Positions 59,021 through 64,000 of a DNA stretch of 64,000 nt are shown one piece after another. The position numbers were made by a program, and so were the translations under genes. The stretch is from Geodermatophilus dictyosporus (GTDB lineage: Bacteria > Actinomycetota > Actinomycetes > Mycobacteriales > Geodermatophilaceae). Below the pieces are notes generated by a model. The model was not told the DNA's origin and did not search any database. It saw nothing but the letters and a program-made list of their open reading frames with translations. How positions within the stretch are numbered: the first letter of the stretch is position 1; every line of letters starts with the position of its first letter. The stretch is taken from assembly GCF_900115505.1 (NCBI RefSeq), contig NZ_FOWQ01000005.1, forward strand, positions 248,001 through 312,000. The letters are read 5' to 3'.

Positions 59021-60697
59021 ATGGACGCGTTCGGCTCCCTCGTCGAGGGCTTCGGCACCGCGCTGACGCCGACGAACCTGGCGTTCGCCCTGCTCGGGGT
59101 GCTGCTGGGCACCGCCATCGGCGTGCTGCCCGGCATCGGCCCGGCCATGGCGGTGGCCCTGCTGCTGCCGCTGACCCGCGGCCTCGACGTCACCACCGCG
59201 CTGATCATGTTCGCCGGCATCTACTACGGCGGCATGTACGGCGGGTCGACGACGTCGATCCTGCTCAACACCCCCGGCGAGAGCGCCTCGGTGGTCACCG
59301 CCGTCGAGGGCAACAAGATGGCGCGGGCCGGACGGGCCGCGCAGGCGCTGGCGACCGCGGCGATCGGCTCGTTCGTCGCCGGCACCATCGCCACGCTGCT
59401 GCTGGCGGTGCTGGCCCCGACCGTCGCCGAGCTCGCGATCGAGGTCTCCCCGGCCGACATGTTCGCCGTCATGGCGCTGGCCTTCATCGCCGTCACCTCG
59501 GTGCTCGGCAGCTCGCGGATCCGCGGCCTGGCCTCCCTGGGGCTGGGCCTGACCATCGGGCTGATCGGCATCGACGCCACCTCCGGCCAGCAGCGGCTGA
59601 CCTTCGGCGTCCCCGAGCTGGCCGACGGGATCGACGTCGTCGTCGTCGCGATCGGCCTGTTCGCCGTCGGCGAGGCGCTGTGGACCGCCGCGCACCTGCG
59701 GCGGCGGCCGGTCGACGTCATCCCCGTCGGCAGTCCCCGGATGAGCCGGTCGGACTGGCGCCGGTCGTGGAAGCCGTGGCTGCGGGGCACGGCGATCGGG
59801 TTCCCGTTCGGCGCGGTCCCGGCCGGCGGCGCGGAGATCCCGACGTTCCTCTCCTACGTCACCGAGAAGCGGCTGTCCGCGCACCCCGAGGAGTTCGGCA
59901 AGGGCGCGATCGAGGGCGTCGCCGGGCCGGAGGCGACGAACAACGCCTCGGCCGCCGGCGGCCTGGTCCCGCTGCTGACCCTGGGCATCCCGACGACGGC
60001 GACCGCGGCGGTCATGCTCGCGGCGATCCAGAGCTACGGCATCGAGCCCGGGCCGCAGCTGTTCGACAACGAGCCCGAGCTCGTGTGGGGCCTGATCGCC
60101 AGCCTGTTCATCGGCAACGCGGCGCTGCTGGTGCTCAACCTGCCGCTGGCCCCGCTGTGGGCCCGGCTGCTGCGGATCCCGCGCAGCTACCTCTACGCGG
60201 GCATCCTCTTCTTCGCCAGCCTCGGCGCCTACGCGGCCAACGCCAACACCTTCGACCTGTTCCTGCTGCTGGTCATCGGGGCGCTCGGCATGATGATGCG
60301 GCGCTACGGCCTGCCGTTGCTGCCGGCGATCATCGGCGTGATCCTCGGCCCCTACGCCGAGGCGGAGCTGCGGCAGGCGCTGCAGATCAGCAACGGCGAC
60401 CTCGGCGGGCTCATCGACCCGATGTCGGTCGTGGTCTACGCGATCATCGCGCTGGTCCTGCTGTTCCCGATCGTCCGGCGGCTGCTGCCGCGGAAGGTGC
60501 ACGTGCCGGTGCTCGACGAGGCGGTGCACGAGCTCGAGGAGGCGCACGCGCACCACGGGGCGACGACGGCGGTCGCCGTCGAGCGCCACGTCGGCGAGCG
60601 GCACGGCGACGGGTACGGCGACGGGCGCGCCGCAGGCGAGGGCCCTGCCGGCGAGCGCCGGGACCGGGCACCGGGGGACCCGCCGCCCGGGTCCTGA
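59021..60697 (+). CDS. tctA: Tripartite tricarboxylate transporter large membrane subunit
   Basis: A 558-aa permease with about 11-12 helices. TctA signatures: [37 protein letters not shown], and the second repeat [19 protein letters not shown] with [12 protein letters not shown]. It uses an ion gradient to import the carboxylate bound by TctC. The last 50 residues are a His/Gly-rich charged tail beyond the usual family end. A 15-bp-stem hairpin follows. Confidence 0.94.
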   Translation: MDAFGSLVEGFGTALTPTNLAFALLGVLLGTAIGVLPGIGPAMAVALLLPLTRGLDVTTALIMFAGIYYGGMYGGSTTSILLNTPGESASVVTAVEGNKMARAGRAAQALATAAIGSFVAGTIATLLLAVLAPTVAELAIEVSPADMFAVMALAFIAVTSVLGSSRIRGLASLGLGLTIGLIGIDATSGQQRLTFGVPELADGIDVVVVAIGLFAVGEALWTAAHLRRRPVDVIPVGSPRMSRSDWRRSWKPWLRGTAIGFPFGAVPAGGAEIPTFLSYVTEKRLSAHPEEFGKGAIEGVAGPEATNNASAAGGLVPLLTLGIPTTATAAVMLAAIQSYGIEPGPQLFDNEPELVWGLIASLFIGNAALLVLNLPLAPLWARLLRIPRSYLYAGILFFASLGAYAANANTFDLFLLLVIGALGMMMRRYGLPLLPAIIGVILGPYAEAELRQALQISNGDLGGLIDPMSVVVYAIIALVLLFPIVRRLLPRKVHVPVLDEAVHELEEAHAHHGATTAVAVERHVGERHGDGYGDGRAAGEGPAGERRDRAPGDPPPGS

Positions 60698-60708
60698 CAC
60701 CACGGACC

Positions 60709-60748
60709 CACGGAGGGGAGGGACGCCGCGAGCTCCCTCCCCTCCGTG
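60709..60748 (+). terminator. Hairpin after tctA
   Basis: CACGGAGGGGAGGGA (60709-60723) pairs perfectly with TCCCTCCCCTCCGTG (60734-60748) around a 10-base loop. It starts 11 bp after the tctA stop. No T-run. Confidence 0.8.
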
Positions 60749-60854
60749 CGCGTCGGGGGCCCGGATGAGAACTCCGCGCCGGGCCGGTGAGCCGCCGGTG
60801 AGAACGCTCTCACCGAACTCGCTGGAGCCGCTCCACCGTTCCTAGCGTGGCTGC

Positions 60855-62348
60855 GTGCCGCACCCCACCGTCCTCGAGCTGTCCAGCCGGACGACACCCG
60901 CCGGACACCGGCTGGTGGCCTCCCGGCCGGCGCCGACGCCCCCTCCGGGCCCGCGCCGGCCGGCCTGGGCGGCGGCCGCGGTCCGGCCGGTGGCCGCGGT
61001 CGTGGCCGTCGGGGTCGGCGTCCTGCTGCTCCCGGCCGACCTGCCCGGGGAGGCCAAGGGCGCGCTGTTCGCCTTCGCGCTGGCCATCGTGCTGTGGTCG
61101 ACGACCGGCCTGCCCGCGGCGTGGGTGGCGCTGCTCGCGGTCCTCGTGCTCGTGGCCCTCGGCGGCGCCGGCCAGGACGCGCTCTTCGAGTCGCTGGCCT
61201 CCGACGTCGTCTGGCTCATGGTCGGCGCGTTCGTGCTCGGCGGCGCCATCACCACCACCGGACTGGCCGGGCGGCTGACCGGGCTGGTGGCCCGCCGGGC
61301 ACGCACCGTGGGCGGCGTCCTGTGGTCGGTGAGCGTGCTGCTGCTGCCGCTGGCGCTGCTCATCCCGTCGACGTCGGGCCGCGCCGCGGTGGTGCTGCCG
61401 GTGTATCGCAGCCTGTCCCGGGCCGCCGGGGACCGGTCGGTGTCGCGGGCGCTGGCACTGCTGGTGCCCTCGGTCATCCTGGTGACGACGGTGAGCACGC
61501 TGGTCGGCGCCGGCTCGCACCTGATCGCCAACGACCTGCTCGCGGGGGTCGCCGGCGAGCGCATCTCCTTCGCCGAGTGGGCGCTCTACGGCGTCCCGTT
61601 CGGCCTGGCCGCGGCGCTGGTCACCTGCCTGGCGGTCTCCCGCCTGTTCCTCACCCGGGCCACCCGGGCGCTGCCGCTGGTCGTGCCCACCGGCCCGCGC
61701 GCCGGCTGGAGCCGGCCGGAACGGCGCACCGTCGCGGTCACGCTCGCGATGGTCGGGCTGTGGGTCAGCGAGTCGGTGCACGGCATCGAGGTGGCCACCG
61801 TCGCCGTCGCCGGGGCGGTCGCGCTCACCGCGCCGGGCATCGGCGTGCTGCCGTGGAAGGCCGGCGTCAAGGCCGTCGAGTGGAACCTCGTCGTGTTCGT
61901 GGGCGCCGCGCTGGTGCTCGGCGAGGCGCTCATCGACACCGGCGCCGCCGAGTGGATCGTGCAGCGGCTGTTCGCGGTCTCGGGCATCGCCGAGGCGGGC
62001 TCGGAGCTGTTCGTGCTCGTCGTCCTCACCGTCCTGACCCTGACCTCGCACGTCTACATGACCTCGCACGCCGCCCGCGCCGCCGCGCTGGTGCCGGCGC
62101 TGCTGTACCTGGGCTCCTCGCTCGGCCTGGACCCGGTGGCGGTGGTGTTCATCGGCACCGTCGGCATGGACTACTGCCTGACCTTCCCGGTCAGCAGCAA
62201 GGCGCTGCTGCTCTACGCCGAGCTCGACGAGGACACCTTCGAGCCGCCGGACCTGCTGCGGCTGTCGGCGCTGCTGCTGCCCGCGCACGTCGCGCTGGTC
62301 GTGCTCTTCGCCCTCACCTACTGGCCGCTCGTGGGGCTGACGCTGTGA
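60855..62348 (+). CDS. DASS/SLC13-family anion transporter
   Basis: A 497-aa carrier with about 12 helices for di- or tricarboxylates or sulfate. The first sodium/substrate-motif region is TTVSTLVGAGSHLIANDLL, the second TLTSHVYMTSHAARAAALVP. A Pro-rich start of about 35 residues precedes helix 1. GTG 60855. It overlaps the next kinase-like gene by 4 nt, so transport and sensing look linked, as with the tct unit just upstream. Confidence 0.85.
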   Translation: MPHPTVLELSSRTTPAGHRLVASRPAPTPPPGPRRPAWAAAAVRPVAAVVAVGVGVLLLPADLPGEAKGALFAFALAIVLWSTTGLPAAWVALLAVLVLVALGGAGQDALFESLASDVVWLMVGAFVLGGAITTTGLAGRLTGLVARRARTVGGVLWSVSVLLLPLALLIPSTSGRAAVVLPVYRSLSRAAGDRSVSRALALLVPSVILVTTVSTLVGAGSHLIANDLLAGVAGERISFAEWALYGVPFGLAAALVTCLAVSRLFLTRATRALPLVVPTGPRAGWSRPERRTVAVTLAMVGLWVSESVHGIEVATVAVAGAVALTAPGIGVLPWKAGVKAVEWNLVVFVGAALVLGEALIDTGAAEWIVQRLFAVSGIAEAGSELFVLVVLTVLTLTSHVYMTSHAARAAALVPALLYLGSSLGLDPVAVVFIGTVGMDYCLTFPVSSKALLLYAELDEDTFEPPDLLRLSALLLPAHVALVVLFALTYWPLVGLTL

Positions 62349-63793
62349 CCGACACCCGCACCCGCCCGCTGCAGCGCCGGCTGCTGCGCACCTTCGCCGC
62401 GCTCGGCCTGCTCGGCCTGCTCGTCGTCGGCGTCACCGGCTACACGCTCGTGCAGTGGCAGGCGACCGAGGACACGCTGTCCCGCCACTACCTGCGCAGC
62501 CTGCGGCTGCAGGAGGTGCGGGCGCTGGCCTTCGACTCCCTCACCCAGGTGCCGGCGGCCGTCCGCGGCGAGCCCGACGCCACCGCCGAGTACGACGAGA
62601 GCCGGGCCCCGCTCGGCCGGGCGTTCGCGGAGTGGGCCGACCTGGCCGAGGACGACGGCGAGCGCGCCGAGGTGGCCGCGGTCCGCGACGCCGCCACCCG
62701 GCTCGACGAGGGCGCCCGCCGGGTGCTCGACCTGGTCGCCACCGGGGAGGCCGAGCAGGCCACGACCGCGCTCGCCGAGGTCGAGGCCACCCTCGTCGAG
62801 CCGTTCGAGAGCCTCACCGCGGCCGCCGTCGAGACCGACCGGGAGAAGCGCCGGGAGCTGCGCGCCGACGCCGACGCCGCCCGCCGCACCGCCACGCTGA
62901 CCCTCGCCCTCGCCGGCGCCGGGGTGGTCTCGCTGCTGCTGCTCGTGGGCGCCTACCTCAGCGGCGGGGTGTTCGCGCCGGTCCGCCGGCTGCACGACGC
63001 GCTGCGCGGCCTCGACCGCGGCGAGACCGGCACCCGGCTGCCCGTGGACGGCGACGACGAGATCGCCGAGGTCAACCGCGCGTTCAACGCCCTCGCCGAG
63101 CGGCTGGCCACCGAGCACTCCCCCGCGCAGCGGGTGCCCGGCACGCCGCAGGAGGACGCCACGCTCCTGCTGCGGCGGATGATCGCCGCCCTGCGCACGG
63201 ACACCACCGCGCTCGCCGACGGGGCGGCGCCGGCGCTGCTGGCCCGCATCGACGCCGTCGAGGCCACCCTCGACCGGCTCGGCAGCCTGGCCTACCCGGT
63301 CGACCTGCGGCCGGTGCCGGTCGAGCCCGCGGCGCTGCTGCACGAGGTGCTCGACCGCGTCGCCGACGAGGTGGTCCGCCGCTCGGTGAGCACCGACGTC
63401 GAGGTCGACCCCGACGCCGGCCCGCTGCCGCTGGACCGCGCCCGCGTGCGCGAGGCCGTCGGCGAGCTCGTCCGCAACGCCCTGGACGCGCTGCCCGGGC
63501 GCGGCGGCCGGCTGCGGCTGCGCGCCGTCCGCGCCGACGACGAGCCGGGCACCGTCGCGCTCGAGGTGGAGGACGACGGCGCCGGGCTGTCCGAGGACGA
63601 CGTCGCCTGGCTCTACGACGGCGGCCCGCGGCCGTCGGCCTCCCGCGGCACCGGCCTGCGGCTGGTGGCCTCGGTCGTCGAGCAGCACGGCGGCCGGCTG
63701 CAGCTGCGCACCGTGCCCGGCGGCGGCACCACCGCCCGCCTCCTGCTCCCCCGCACCACTCCCGTCCCCCCACTCCCCGAGGAGACCCGATGA
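62345..63793 (+). CDS. Histidine-kinase-like membrane protein lacking a visible phosphoacceptor His
   Basis: A 482-aa protein: helix 1 (about 16-34), a helical extracytoplasmic domain (about 35-175), helix 2 (about 180-200), HAMP (FAPVRRLHDALRGLDRGE), a helical segment, and an HATPase with N-box ELVRNALDAL, G1 VEDDGAGLSED and G2 SRGTGLRLVASVV. In the dimerisation helix (RRMIAALRTDTTALADG) no H-E or H-D pair is found. It may act on another protein's His, or be a non-phosphorylating sensor. No response regulator follows; it overlaps the glycerate kinase by 4 nt. Confidence 0.8.
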   Translation: MTDTRTRPLQRRLLRTFAALGLLGLLVVGVTGYTLVQWQATEDTLSRHYLRSLRLQEVRALAFDSLTQVPAAVRGEPDATAEYDESRAPLGRAFAEWADLAEDDGERAEVAAVRDAATRLDEGARRVLDLVATGEAEQATTALAEVEATLVEPFESLTAAAVETDREKRRELRADADAARRTATLTLALAGAGVVSLLLLVGAYLSGGVFAPVRRLHDALRGLDRGETGTRLPVDGDDEIAEVNRAFNALAERLATEHSPAQRVPGTPQEDATLLLRRMIAALRTDTTALADGAAPALLARIDAVEATLDRLGSLAYPVDLRPVPVEPAALLHEVLDRVADEVVRRSVSTDVEVDPDAGPLPLDRARVREAVGELVRNALDALPGRGGRLRLRAVRADDEPGTVALEVEDDGAGLSEDDVAWLYDGGPRPSASRGTGLRLVASVVEQHGGRLQLRTVPGGGTTARLLLPRTTPVPPLPEETR

Positions 63794-64000
63794 GACTGCG
63801 TGTGCTGATCGCCCCGTCCGGCTTCAAGGAGAGCCTCGGCGCCGACGAGGTCGCCGACTGCATCGCCTCCGGCGTCCGCCGCGCCGTGCCGGACGCGCTG
63901 ATCCACAAGGCGCCCGTCCCCGACGGCGGCGAGGGCTTCGCCCAGGCCCTGGTGCGCACCGTCGGCGGCACGCTGCACGACGTGACCGTCACCGGCCCGG
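63790..64000 (+). CDS. Glycerate kinase, 5' part (runs off the window)
   Basis: The first 70 codons encode VLIAPSGFKESLGADEVADC and PVPDGGEGFAQALV, the N-terminal signature of the GlxK/GarK type glycerate kinase, which makes 2- or 3-phosphoglycerate from glycerate and ATP. ATG 63790 overlaps the kinase-like gene stop (ATGA). It suggests that the substrate brought in by the adjacent transporter is turned into glycerate. Confidence 0.88.
   Translation, partial: MRLRVLIAPSGFKESLGADEVADCIASGVRRAVPDALIHKAPVPDGGEGFAQALVRTVGGTLHDVTVTGP

Overview
The window is very GC-rich DNA with a dense gene layout, many GTG starts, and long runs of genes whose stop and start codons overlap (ATGA or GTGA). Several genes have a TAnnnT box only 6-7 bases before the start codon, as in leaderless transcripts. 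Together with IdeR, CsoR, the cydAB/cydDC set and the protein families present, this points to a high-GC actinobacterium. A member of the Geodermatophilaceae (Blastococcus, Geodermatophilus, Modestobacter) is my best guess, but that is inference. No rRNA, tRNA, CRISPR array, transposase or phage gene was seen.

Layout. 1-3018: a lysine acetyltransferase of PatA type (cut by the window edge) coupled to the deacetylase acuC. 3209-8469: ideR, an S9 peptidase, a DUF4192 protein, a lipoprotein and a Dabb protein. 8542-13378: a five-gene coupled cassette (GT4, methyltransferase, alpha/alpha-barrel protein, two GT2) of unknown product. 13446-15785: yibE/F-like, methyltransferase and DksA-like genes in one operon. 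15832-17512: STAS protein, Hsp20 and a MerR regulator. 17546-21246: copper operon csoR-copZ-his-rich protein-copA. 21247-27790: a looser patch with an SRPBCC protein, a UbiG-like methyltransferase, a two-component system, a membrane protein and a decayed nucleotidyltransferase. 27867-39233: a TetR gene facing a nine-gene run (amino-acid ABC transporter, dimethylargininase, acyl-CoA dehydrogenase, acyl-CoA ligase, AruI-like decarboxylase, amino-acid dehydrogenase, SDR). 39242-46689: BlaI/M56 pair facing cydA-cydB-cydDC. 47967-54458: two mirror-image GntR clusters. 54564-64000: universal stress protein, CitAB-type two-component system, tctCBA, a DASS transporter, an odd histidine kinase and the start of a glycerate kinase.

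How the parts may work together. The TetR-controlled run looks like uptake of a basic amino acid or methylarginine, release of methylamines by dimethylargininase, oxidative deamination, TPP-dependent decarboxylation and CoA-linked oxidation of the C4 product. The right-hand third looks like regulated use of hydroxy-dicarboxylates feeding glycerate. The left part holds stress, metal and envelope functions.

Most unusual signals: (1) a family of palindromic repeats, mostly at gene 3' ends, two of which have become translated N-termini of operon genes; (2) a different 63-bp palindrome embedded in frame in the linker of the fused cydDC gene; (3) three GTTCTAC-N5-GTAGAAC boxes shared by blaI and the cytochrome bd operon; (4) two matched TetR operators flanking the methylarginine cluster.
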